A stretch of 10,209 nucleotides of DNA, from NCBI GenBank assembly GCA_030747475.1, contig JASLKO010000069.1, forward strand, positions 1 to 10,209. The letters run 5' to 3'. This stretch comes from Candidatus Thalassarchaeaceae archaeon. GTDB lineage: Archaea > Thermoplasmatota > Poseidoniia > Poseidoniales > Thalassarchaeaceae. This document shows positions 1-5,293 of the stretch, in pieces; position 1 is the stretch's first letter, and each line of letters starts with the position of its first letter. The notes beneath the pieces were generated by a model that did not search any database, was not told the DNA's origin, and saw nothing but the letters and a program-made list of their open reading frames with translations. Position numbers and translations under genes: made by a program.

Positions 1-34
1 GAAACTCGCAGATCAAATTCGCGCCAACTCTGAA

Positions 35-313
35 ATGGCCAAAGGCGAAGAGAAGAAGCGGAAAGGCGGGAAAACCGGTTTGCCTAAATCAGCCAACTCA
101 AAGGCATACGTCCCTCCACATCGACATTGTGCAATCTGCAATCAACCCATTTCTATGACACGCGACCCTGCCATTTGTGGTGAAGCGAAGTGTGAGACTG
201 AATTTGAGGGCCGACAACGACAGAAAAAGCGATTTAACATCGTCATGGTTGTCGGAATCATGATTATGATTACCATTACCATGTTGCAAATTTTGAAGGC
301 CGGAGGAGCATAA
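35..313 (+). CDS. DUF2116-like Zn-ribbon protein with a C-terminal membrane segment (start uncertain)
   Basis: Read from ATG 35 this is a 92-residue protein. It has a basic Lys/Arg/Gly-rich N-terminus (residues 1-20), a four-Cys zinc-binding motif (C32, C35, C48, C53), a charged stretch (59-67) and a hydrophobic helix (about 69-87) suited to one membrane pass. A small treble-clef-like Zn ribbon followed by a C-terminal membrane helix is the layout of archaeal DUF2116-type proteins, whose role is unknown. A cytoplasmic zinc domain held at the membrane is inferred. The reading frame stays open to the left edge (K-L-A-D-Q-I-R-A-N-S-E before the Met), so the gene could begin outside the window. 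Alternatively, an upstream gene may end at TGA 31-33 and this one start at 35. No Shine-Dalgarno motif precedes ATG 35. The stop abuts the next gene's ATG at 314, so the two are probably co-transcribed. Confidence 0.75.
   Translation: MAKGEEKKRKGGKTGLPKSANSKAYVPPHRHCAICNQPISMTRDPAICGEAKCETEFEGRQRQKKRFNIVMVVGIMIMITITMLQILKAGGA
302..307 (+). promoter_or_regulatory. Ribosome binding site for the gene at 314
   Basis: GGAGGA lies inside the last codons of the upstream Zn-ribbon gene, with GGAGG ending 7 nt before ATG 314. It supports 314 as the start over the in-frame ATG at 323 and indicates translation from a polycistronic message. Confidence 0.65.
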
Positions 314-892
314 ATGTCAATCATGGTCCGAATTTCTTCGTTACTACCATTTACAACCGGTTCAATTTGTCTACTTTTGGTGCTGGTTTCTCAATTTGGA
401 TTTGCTTCAGGCACAATCGATGATGAAATTCCAGCTTTGCCTTGCGTTGGCCCACAGGAAGAATGTGCCACAGGAATGTCAGAATCAGATCTGGATGTCC
501 CATCTGCATTCTTGTTACTGGAAGTTAATCTAGAGATTTCAATGCAAATGGATGATGTCGCATGGATTGGCGTTGTGGATTCCGGCTATGCGATTACGTG
601 CCCTCCAGGTGAAACTGGGTTGACCAATTGTACAGCTGGCGAATATGATTTCATCGCAGGTGGCCCAGATCATGATGGTGTGATTGAACACACATTGGAA
701 CCCGGGAGTTTGAGATTTGTCACCGGCGGAGACTCTGGTGCTGTCGATATACAGGACAATGCTATTTCTACAGAATGGTCTGTGAAACTGGCCACTTGGT
801 TCGAAATGATGCTCGCCTTCGCTGGATTGGGCCTATGTGCCTCTGGATTACACATGGCTTTCCCGCTGATTGGAAAGGTCAAGAAGGACTGA
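314..892 (+). CDS. Unrecognised exported or membrane-anchored protein
   Basis: I do not recognise a family for this 192-residue protein. A basic N-terminus is followed by a hydrophobic stretch (about 8-31, ending near Phe-Ala-Ser-Gly) that could be a signal peptide or an N-terminal anchor. The middle (about 35-155) is acidic and rich in Asp, Glu, Gly and Thr. It carries four Cys as two spaced pairs (C44/C51 and C96/C106) that could form disulfides if it lies outside the cell. A second hydrophobic helix (about 162-186) is followed by a short basic tail (K-V-K-K-D), which predicts a C-terminal anchor with the tail in the cytoplasm. The likely product is a small ectodomain held at the cell surface. 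It follows the DUF2116-like gene with no gap, which links two membrane-associated proteins. The function cannot be assigned from sequence. Confidence 0.8.
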   Translation: MSIMVRISSLLPFTTGSICLLLVLVSQFGFASGTIDDEIPALPCVGPQEECATGMSESDLDVPSAFLLLEVNLEISMQMDDVAWIGVVDSGYAITCPPGETGLTNCTAGEYDFIAGGPDHDGVIEHTLEPGSLRFVTGGDSGAVDIQDNAISTEWSVKLATWFEMMLAFAGLGLCASGLHMAFPLIGKVKKD

Positions 893-935
893 GGCTTTCC
901 GTGTCTTTCAAGAACCGGGTGCAGGTGGGACAATC

Positions 936-1052
936 ATGACTGAGTTCTGTTGTGGCGGTTGTGGCACCGCAATCGACATTCGTGGGCTTGAACCTGCAAT
1001 GGGCGAACGCAAGGTCTTCTGTGTCCGATGTGGACATGTAACTTCGATTTAG
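936..1052 (+). CDS. 38-residue Zn-ribbon microprotein
   Basis: This short reading frame encodes a protein that is essentially a bare zinc ribbon: C6-x2-C9 (with an extra C5) and C29-x2-C32-G, separated by 19 residues. ATG 936 is preferred because GGTGG at 924-928 sits 7 nt upstream, and a longer in-frame version would have to begin inside the preceding gene. The 43-nt gap from the upstream stop suggests it belongs to the same transcript. Its last 4 bases overlap the end of the convergent NOG1-like gene. Stand-alone mini-ribbons in archaea often bind nucleic acid or sit in larger assemblies, but no specific role can be inferred here. The regular Cys pattern, RBS and tight packing argue that it is a real gene despite its size. 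Confidence 0.65.
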   Translation: MTEFCCGGCGTAIDIRGLEPAMGERKVFCVRCGHVTSI

Positions 1053-2173
1053 TAGACCGAGTCATCCCTAACATGCCAATTGTCAGGCAATGTCAACGGA
1101 TCTGTTTCCCGCATCTCTCCAATTCTTTCGATGATTTCGTAGCGAAGTCTCTCAATTCCAGCGGGTGCCGTTGAACTGATGACAAGATGGCCGGAAGATG
1201 GATTTCGAATTTCAGGGATGGGACCATCTGGATTTTCGGCCAAAGCAGCTTCCATTTCACATACAGCAGCCCATTCATCAGGGTCTAAATCATCGATCAG
1301 GTCACCCTTTCCATCGATGACAATCAATGGAGTCTGAGGGAGTAATTCAGCGACTTCATTGAGCAAATTTGTCTGAATTTCCATACTGGTCCCCCCTGTT
1401 TCAGATGGATCTAGCAAGAATAAACAGAGATTTCCAACATGCTCTAGTGCTGCAATGGCTTGCATTTCAATGTGATTCCGTTCCTCCATTGGTCGATCTA
1501 AAAGTCCCGGGGTATCGACAAGTTGGTATTTCAGGCGTCGATTCACAAAGTGACCAACGTGCAACTGTTTTGTCGTAAACGGATATGCTGCAATTTCAGG
1601 GTTGCCGGTAGACATTGAGGCAATCAGTGCAGATTTCCCTACATTCGGTGCACCGGCAACGACTAGGCATGGTTCACTGGAATCAATCATAGGCAATGCT
1701 CGGAGAATATTTCTTGCTTCTCGAAGAAAATCTAGATTGTCCTCAATGCGACCCATGATACTTGAAATCCGACCATACGCTTCCCTGCGTGCTTCATGCA
1801 TCGGGGTAGGGTTGACCATTCGGCGTAATTTCTTCGCATTTTGCTGTGAGATTTCAACACATTTTCCAGCCGCCCACTGACAAGCCCCCAAACTTTGCCT
1901 GTAATCATCACACCCAACCGCGGCCTCAACCATTGCAACATCGAATTCAGACATCTTATCCAGACTAGGCCATCGTCGAACCCACTGAAGGAGTGTCGAT
2001 GAGAGAGAATCACCAGCAGAACCCACCATCCGAGTCATTTGCTTGCGGGTTCGGAAAATTCGGTCTTTGTCGACGACTGCATCACCAGCCTTTTTCGCCT
2101 TACTGAAGGCCTTGTCGAGTAATTCTTCAACAGTCAAAACTGTTGGAATACTCCTCCAAACGACCGAAACCAT
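1049..2173 (-). CDS. NOG1-like GTPase (archaeal nucleolar GTP-binding protein family)
   Basis: This 374-residue protein fits the archaeal NOG1/OBG-related GTPases, which act in assembly of the large ribosomal subunit. The N-terminal part (about 1-165) is a helical NOG1-N-like region opening with a typical 'IPTVLTVEELLDKA' stretch. The G domain follows: G1 GAPNVGKS (174-181), G2 around F199-T200-T201, G3 DTPG (220-223) and a G5-like S-S-T-A (333-336). The expected G4 NKxD appears as G-K-G-D (288-291), so the Asn that helps read guanine is replaced by Gly. The protein ends shortly after the G domain, as in archaeal members, which lack the long eukaryotic C-terminal tail. The start is supported by GAGG at 2184-2181, 7 nt before the ATG. 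The gene is divergent from the operon at 2277 and overlaps the Zn-ribbon microprotein gene by 4 bases at its 3' end. Confidence 0.88.
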   Translation of the reverse strand: MVSVVWRSIPTVLTVEELLDKAFSKAKKAGDAVVDKDRIFRTRKQMTRMVGSAGDSLSSTLLQWVRRWPSLDKMSEFDVAMVEAAVGCDDYRQSLGACQWAAGKCVEISQQNAKKLRRMVNPTPMHEARREAYGRISSIMGRIEDNLDFLREARNILRALPMIDSSEPCLVVAGAPNVGKSALIASMSTGNPEIAAYPFTTKQLHVGHFVNRRLKYQLVDTPGLLDRPMEERNHIEMQAIAALEHVGNLCLFLLDPSETGGTSMEIQTNLLNEVAELLPQTPLIVIDGKGDLIDDLDPDEWAAVCEMEAALAENPDGPIPEIRNPSSGHLVISSTAPAGIERLRYEIIERIGEMRETDPLTLPDNWHVRDDSVY

Positions 2174-2176
2174 GCG

Positions 2177-2184
2177 CCCCCCTC
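2177..2184 (-). promoter_or_regulatory. Ribosome binding site of the NOG1-like gene
   Basis: On the minus strand GAGGGGGG precedes ATG 2173, with GAGG ending 7 nt from the start codon. It supports this start and implies a leadered message although the gene appears to be the first of its transcript. Confidence 0.5.
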
Positions 2185-2205
2185 ATGCCCTTCGCGTAGC
2201 CCATC

Positions 2206-2222
2206 CCTCTTCAAACAAGAGG
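2206..2222. repeat. Short hairpin CCTCTT-CAAAC-AAGAGG in a divergent promoter
   Basis: A perfect 6-bp inverted repeat with a 5-nt loop lies in the 103-bp gap between the NOG1-like gene (minus) and the four-gene operon (plus). It may be an operator half-structure or a 5'-leader hairpin. No T-run follows on either strand, so it is unlikely to be a terminator. Confidence 0.35.
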
Positions 2223-2246
2223 CTTGAACAGACCCATCGGTTCAAG
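2223..2246. repeat. Inverted repeat CTTGAAC-n10-GTTCAAG in a divergent promoter
   Basis: Perfect 7-bp arms (2223-2229 and 2240-2246) are separated by 10 bases, giving arm centres 17 bp apart, about a turn and a half of helix. It directly abuts the hairpin at 2206-2222. It starts 50 bp upstream of the NOG1-like ATG and ends 30 bp before the operon's ATG, so a dimeric regulator could control either direction. No known archaeal operator is matched with confidence. Confidence 0.4.
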
Positions 2247-2276
2247 AGGTAGCGACCTTTGCCCAGTTCGATTCCG

Positions 2277-2708
2277 ATGCCAGATAATTCCCCTGACCTC
2301 CCAGAATGGGCACTCTCAATTTGGGAGTCTCTTGGCAAACCCGAAGTTTCTGAAGATGTGCTTACAGGACCTTTGCTCGACCGTAGAGCAGGGATGCGCC
2401 GTGATGATTTGGTCGAGGTTTTACTCGACGCAAGATCGTTGCCTAAGGATGGGGATGAATGGGTGCGAGGTCGCCTGATTGGCACCAATAAAATGAGTGT
2501 TGAAATTTTGGATATCGATGGTGTATACCGCTATATTGCGCGGGATGTAATTGTAGAAGTACGCTTAATCGCTCACATGCGACCTGCATATATCGATGAC
2601 AATGAGTTGCTTCAATTTGAACGGGAAGATCAAAAGCGCAGGACCAAGATTCACGAAGATGTTGAGAAGAAAACCAAAGGAAGCGATGATGATCACCTCT
2701 GGGGTTGA
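2277..2708 (+). CDS. Unrecognised protein with a possible Sm/SH3-like beta barrel
   Basis: Read from ATG 2277 this is a 143-residue acidic protein whose family I do not recognise. After a Pro-rich N-terminus, residues 45-100 look like a run of alternating beta-strands: a strand near 'LVEVLLDAR', then 'EWVRGRLIGT', 'MSVEILDI', 'VYRYIARD' and 'VIVEVRLI'. The V-R-G-R-L step followed by short strands resembles the start of an Sm/LSm or SH3-like barrel, but this is only a visual resemblance. The C-terminus (about 109-140) is charged and probably helical. A TTG at 2259 in the same frame is possible, but ATG 2277 is preferred as the more usual start. No clear Shine-Dalgarno precedes it, suggesting a leaderless first gene. 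It heads an operon in which the next ATG comes 4 nt after its stop. Confidence 0.75.
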   Translation: MPDNSPDLPEWALSIWESLGKPEVSEDVLTGPLLDRRAGMRRDDLVEVLLDARSLPKDGDEWVRGRLIGTNKMSVEILDIDGVYRYIARDVIVEVRLIAHMRPAYIDDNELLQFEREDQKRRTKIHEDVEKKTKGSDDDHLWG

Positions 2709-2712
2709 GCTC

Positions 2713-2958
2713 ATGAATCAGCATCCCGAGTGGAATATGATTGACAATCATCACTTGGAACGTAAATGGGAGTTCCCTGATTTTTCTACTGCACTCGATT
2801 TTGTCAATCGAGTTGGCCAAATATGTGAATCAATTGACCATCACGCCGAATTTGAACTCGGATGGGGTTCAGTCATCATTCGAACTTGGAGCCATGACAT
2901 CGATGGACTGTCGGAAAGAGATTGGAATCTCGTAGAGAAAATTGATCGATTGGAGTGA
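2713..2958 (+). CDS. Pterin-4a-carbinolamine dehydratase (PCD/DCoH family)
   Basis: The 81-residue product matches the PCD fold: 'LERKWEFPDFSTALDFVNRV' (15-34), the active-site His pair in I-D-H-H-A (H43, H44), then the beta-strand ending at T58-W-S-H61-D and the closing 'GLSERDWNLVEKID' helix (65-78). Characterised members dehydrate 4a-hydroxytetrahydrobiopterin to quinonoid dihydrobiopterin; in bacteria and archaea related proteins have been tied to pterin or molybdopterin metabolism. The usual Pro after the His pair is Ala here, while the three catalytic His are kept. ATG 2713 gives a near-usual, slightly short protein and lies 4 nt after the previous stop. Longer in-frame starts at 2686/2689 fall inside the upstream gene. 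No aromatic amino acid hydroxylase is nearby, so the substrate is unknown. The redox neighbours suggest a shared pathway. Confidence 0.85.
   Translation: MNQHPEWNMIDNHHLERKWEFPDFSTALDFVNRVGQICESIDHHAEFELGWGSVIIRTWSHDIDGLSERDWNLVEKIDRLE
2952..2957 (+). promoter_or_regulatory. Ribosome binding site of the ferredoxin gene, overlapping the upstream stop
   Basis: GGAGTG shares bases with the TGA stop (2956-2958) of the dehydratase gene. Its GGAG core ends 7 nt before ATG 2963, so termination and re-initiation on the same message are likely coupled. It supports 2963 over the in-frame TTG at 2942. Confidence 0.55.
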
Positions 2959-2962
2959 TCTA

Positions 2963-3277
2963 ATGACGGGTTTTGAGCGTCATATGTTCATTTGTTCCCA
3001 TGAGAGGAACCCAGATGCCATTCGCGAATGCTGTGCCAACAAGAACAGTTTGGCAATTATGAAAGCCATCAAATCTGCAGCCAAGGCAGAAGGAATCCCA
3101 AACATCCGCGTCCAAAAATCAGGGTGCCTAAGCCAATGCGAGCGGGGGATCTCTTGCGTTGTCTATCCAGAAGGTGTGTGGTATAGGTTGACTGGAATGG
3201 AAAATGTTCCAGATTTATTGGAGCATTTACGGTCTGGAAAGGTTGCTGAGAATTTACTCATGGAATTAGAGGTTTGA
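2963..3277 (+). CDS. Thioredoxin-like [2Fe-2S] ferredoxin
   Basis: The 104-residue product has the pattern of small thioredoxin-fold 2Fe-2S proteins (the COG3411 / NuoE-C-terminal-like type). A first ligand Cys sits at the end of strand one (M-F-I-C11), followed by C23/C24, then the signature G-C55-L-S-Q-C59-E-R-G. Next comes the family's 'VVYPEGVWYRLT' strand pair, and a C-terminal helix ends with an 'EHLRSGK' stretch typical of the family. Such proteins shuttle electrons; partners are usually oxidoreductases encoded nearby. It sits 4 nt after the pterin dehydratase stop and 2 nt before the MDR oxidoreductase start, so the three are surely co-transcribed and may work together. Which of C23 or C24 binds the cluster cannot be told from sequence. 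The family call is firm and the partner is inferred. Confidence 0.88.
   Translation: MTGFERHMFICSHERNPDAIRECCANKNSLAIMKAIKSAAKAEGIPNIRVQKSGCLSQCERGISCVVYPEGVWYRLTGMENVPDLLEHLRSGKVAENLLMELEV
3269..3272 (+). promoter_or_regulatory. Ribosome binding site of the MDR oxidoreductase
   Basis: GAGG inside the final codons of the ferredoxin gene ends 7 nt before ATG 3280. It favours this ATG over the in-frame TTG at 3274. Confidence 0.5.
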
Positions 3278-3279
3278 TT

Positions 3280-4293
3280 ATGAAGAGAGTGGTCTATAGA
3301 AAAAAAGGTGGCCTAGATGCGATCGATATTATCGAAGAAGATGCCCCCGTTCCATCCGCACAGCAAGTTGCTGTTGAAGTTCACAGGGCAGGCATTAATT
3401 TTGCAGATTTGATGATGCGACAAGGCCTTTATGGAGCCGCACCAGACTTCCCGTTCACACCTGGCTACGAAATTTCCGGAGTCGTTAGAGAACTGGGAGG
3501 AGGTGTGAGTGATTTCGCAATTGGTGACCGAGTAGTTGCCCTAACAGGTTTTGGCGGATATGCTGAACAGGTAGTGGTGGATGCTAATCGTGTATGGCCA
3601 TTGCCAGACAATGTCTCGTTTGATGCTGCAGCTGCAATGCCAGTCACCTATCTGACCGCCCACCATATGTTGGTTTACTTGGGGAATTTCAAGCCAGGAG
3701 ATACGATTCTTGTCCATCATGCGGCGGGCGGTGTTGGCACTGCAACCGCACAATTGGCCAAAGCACTAGAGGCAGGCAAAGTCTACGGGACGGCATCTGC
3801 AAACAAATCCGCTTTTGTTGAAGAGCAAGGTATGATTCACATCCCCCGTGGAGAAGATTTTGTAAAACGAATCAAGCACGAAATCGGAGGAGTCCATCAC
3901 GCCTTAGATCCAGTGGGTGGAAAAAATGTCATGGATTCGTATAAGGCGCTTAGAAATGGAGGGAGGCTCTATGTTTTCGGAGCATCCTCAGCTGTGAAAG
4001 GTCCGAAACGATCATTGTTGAAGGCACTCAACATGTGGCGAACTACCCCAAAATTTGACCCGATACGAATGATGAATTCAAACAAATCCGTATTCGGTGT
4101 CCACATGGGAATGTGGAAGGATGAAGAAGTCGTAAAACAGCAAATGGTTTCACTCGCAAAGATGCTTGAAAATGGACTCATCGACCCCGTTATTGACTCC
4201 ATTTACCGATTTGAACAGGTGGCTGAGGCGCAGAAACATATCCACAACCGTGGCAATCGAGGCAAGGTTTTGCTGGATTTCAGCCCAAAATAA
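3280..4293 (+). CDS. VAT1-like zinc-independent MDR oxidoreductase (quinone reductase type)
   Basis: This 337-residue protein belongs to the medium-chain dehydrogenase/reductase superfamily. The N-terminal GroES-like domain includes 'GINFADLMMRQGLY' (38-51) and a T-P-G-Y-E-I-S-G segment (60-67), both typical of VAT1/quinone-oxidoreductase members. The Rossmann domain carries the nucleotide-binding A-A-G-G-V-G-T-A motif (148-155), followed by 'TAQLAKAL'. The protein has no cysteine at all and lacks the zinc ligands of alcohol dehydrogenases, so it should be a zinc-independent NAD(P)H-dependent reductase of quinones or unsaturated carbonyl compounds. The substrate is not predictable. The length is full for the family. 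It closes the four-gene operon after the 2Fe-2S ferredoxin, suggesting electron exchange. Its TAA stop directly abuts the stop of the convergent aIF2-beta gene. Confidence 0.9.
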   Translation: MKRVVYRKKGGLDAIDIIEEDAPVPSAQQVAVEVHRAGINFADLMMRQGLYGAAPDFPFTPGYEISGVVRELGGGVSDFAIGDRVVALTGFGGYAEQVVVDANRVWPLPDNVSFDAAAAMPVTYLTAHHMLVYLGNFKPGDTILVHHAAGGVGTATAQLAKALEAGKVYGTASANKSAFVEEQGMIHIPRGEDFVKRIKHEIGGVHHALDPVGGKNVMDSYKALRNGGRLYVFGASSAVKGPKRSLLKALNMWRTTPKFDPIRMMNSNKSVFGVHMGMWKDEEVVKQQMVSLAKMLENGLIDPVIDSIYRFEQVAEAQKHIHNRGNRGKVLLDFSPK

Positions 4294-4704
4294 TCAGAGC
4301 TTGACTGGGCGAGTTCCACCACAAGCCTGACATTTCAGTAGAGTTGTTCGATCTTCCCGCAAGAAGGAAGTGTCCGGTGCATTGCACTGATGACACAAAA
4401 TGTAGGCCTTGACATACGCAACGATTCTTTCCTTGATTCTACGAGGTGGGATTCGACCTTTCAATAAAATTCGACCCTTTTCACGAGTCCCGCTAGTTCC
4501 CAATTCATTTTGCAGGAAATGGTAAACATGATCGGCGTCCCTGTCCATCATTGAAACCATTTCACTGAAGTTTCGCAAAATAGTCTGTGAACCTTCGATT
4601 AGAACATCAGGTTCAGGCAATGTCCATCGACTTCGAGAGGAGATATCCTCAGGAATCTTGTCTCTCGCTCGGTCGAGCAACGACTCGTAATCGAAGTCCG
4701 TCAT
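4294..4704 (-). CDS. Translation initiation factor aIF2, beta subunit
   Basis: This 136-residue protein is the beta subunit of the heterotrimeric archaeal aIF2, which carries initiator Met-tRNA to the small ribosomal subunit. After an N-terminal helix comes the aIF2-beta core, with 'RWTLPEPDVLIEGSQT' (26-41), a 'MDRDADHVYHFLQNELGT' helix (53-70) and 'GRILLKGR' (77-84). It ends in the C-terminal zinc ribbon C104-x2-C107 ... C125-x2-C128. Length and domain order match archaeal aIF2-beta. The start at 4704 is chosen because it gives the family's usual N-terminus; the frame stays open to 5010 only as a shadow of dut on the other strand. A weak GGTGG-like motif lies 8 nt upstream. The gene is divergent from dut across a 70-bp gap and convergent with the MDR gene with no gap. 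Confidence 0.95.
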   Translation of the reverse strand: MTDFDYESLLDRARDKIPEDISSRSRWTLPEPDVLIEGSQTILRNFSEMVSMMDRDADHVYHFLQNELGTSGTREKGRILLKGRIPPRRIKERIVAYVKAYILCHQCNAPDTSFLREDRTTLLKCQACGGTRPVKL

Positions 4705-4743
4705 CGATTGGCCCACCCGCACCCCCTTCTTGAGACCACCGAC

Positions 4744-4757
4744 AGAACAAATGTTCT
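4744..4757. promoter_or_regulatory. Palindrome AGAACA-AA-TGTTCT in the aIF2-beta/dut divergent promoter
   Basis: Perfect 6-bp arms surround a 2-bp spacer. The element lies 17 bp before the preferred dut ATG (4775) and 39 bp before the aIF2-beta ATG on the other strand. For a leaderless dut message it would fall about where the TATA element should be, so a bound regulator could block transcription. No known regulon is matched. Confidence 0.4.
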
Positions 4758-4774
4758 CCAGTGCGCCGCAGGCC

Positions 4775-5227
4775 ATGATGGAAGAGACCGTGGAGGTGCG
4801 AATTGCTCGAATCCACCCCGATGCAATGTTGCCTATACAAGGCAGCGATTTGGCTGCTGGGTTTGATTTGCATGCGGTTGAAAGGGTTGAGGTCAAAAAG
4901 GGGACGACTGAATTGCTGCCAACCGGCCTCGTGCTGGCCATCCCCCCTGGATGGGAGGGACAGGTTCGATGCCGTTCAGGGTTGGGAAAAAAAGGACTGA
5001 TTCTACCCAATGGAGTCGGAACGATTGATGCGGATTACCGTGGCGAACTCATGGTCTTGGCGCATTGGATTGGCGAAGGAGATTCTTTCGTTGTCGAAAA
5101 GGGAGAAAGAATTGGCCAATTGCTCCTGAAACGAGTCCCTCAAATTCGCTTCATTGAGGTTGAGCGAGATGCACTGGATGAAACCGGAAGAGGCGAAGGC
5201 GGATTTGGCAGTACAGGTCGATTCTAG
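4775..5227 (+). CDS. dut: dUTPase (deoxyuridine 5'-triphosphate nucleotidohydrolase)
   Basis: This 150-residue protein has all five motifs of trimeric dUTPases in order: I A-G-F-D-L-H-A (28-34), II R-C-R-S-G (65-69), III G-T-I-D-A-D-Y-R-G-E-L (82-92, catalytic Asp at D85), IV R-I-G-Q-L (112-116) and V R-G-E-G-G-F-G-S-T-G (139-148). It hydrolyses dUTP to dUMP and pyrophosphate, keeping uracil out of DNA and supplying dUMP for dTMP synthesis. The complete motif V favours dUTPase over dCTP deaminase. ATG 4775 is chosen for a typical length; 4778 is equally possible, and 4751 or TTG 4730 would add N-terminal residues without family support. No Shine-Dalgarno precedes 4775, which fits a leaderless transcript. 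A 7-bp hairpin begins 3 bases after the stop. Confidence 0.95.
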   Translation: MMEETVEVRIARIHPDAMLPIQGSDLAAGFDLHAVERVEVKKGTTELLPTGLVLAIPPGWEGQVRCRSGLGKKGLILPNGVGTIDADYRGELMVLAHWIGEGDSFVVEKGERIGQLLLKRVPQIRFIEVERDALDETGRGEGGFGSTGRF

Positions 5228-5229
5228 GT

Positions 5230-5246
5230 AGAGTCCAATGGACTCT
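5230..5246. terminator. Hairpin AGAGTCC-AAT-GGACTCT after dut
   Basis: A perfect 7-bp stem with a 3-nt loop begins 3 bases after the dut stop. It could mark the 3' end of the dut message, or serve as an operator for gfcR downstream. There is no T-run after it, so intrinsic termination of the usual archaeal kind is not supported and the terminator label is tentative. Confidence 0.35.
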
Positions 5247-5265
5247 GTGCGGTGATTTGATAGGA

Positions 5266-5277
5266 TGCGGGCCCGCA
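5266..5277. promoter_or_regulatory. 12-bp perfect palindrome upstream of gfcR (possible operator)
   Basis: TGCGGGCCCGCA reads the same on both strands without any spacer and ends 16 bp before the gfcR ATG. A weak TATA-like TTTGATA (5256-5262) lies just upstream, so the palindrome would sit between TATA and the transcription start, a classic repressor position. Autoregulation by GfcR is a plausible inference but is not shown. Confidence 0.45.
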
Positions 5278-5293
5278 GACTATCTCGATTCAC

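Noticed and set aside
1..33. End of an upstream gene reading E-T-R-R-S-N-S-R-Q-L and stopping at TGA 31
   Set aside because: Only ten codons are visible and the competing frame that runs into the DUF2116-like gene looks equally coding, so no separate feature is justified.
870..935. N-terminal extension of the Zn-ribbon microprotein to an upstream in-frame start at 870
   Set aside because: It would begin inside the preceding membrane-protein gene, the extra residues show no family character, and ATG 936 has a well-spaced RBS.
2205..2246. tRNA-like element: a stem of 5 bp with a 7-nt loop followed by a GGTTCAAG stretch resembling a T-arm
   Set aside because: The loop lacks U33, there is no acceptor or D-arm, and the GGTTCAAG does not sit in a 5-bp stem.
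2183..2488. 101-residue minus-strand frame covering the divergent promoter and the start of the operon
   Set aside because: It is antisense to the operon's first gene, low-complexity in Ser/Arg, and would run into the NOG1-like promoter.
2691..2700. GATCACCTCT, resembling the 3' end of 16S rRNA
   Set aside because: It lies in codons for the C-terminal D-D-H-L of an intact gene, and no other rRNA-like sequence is nearby, so it is a chance match.
4705..5010. Extension of aIF2-beta by 102 residues to a start at 5010 on the minus strand
   Set aside because: The added part is antisense to the well-conserved dUTPase motifs and aIF2-beta proteins are about 135-140 residues long.
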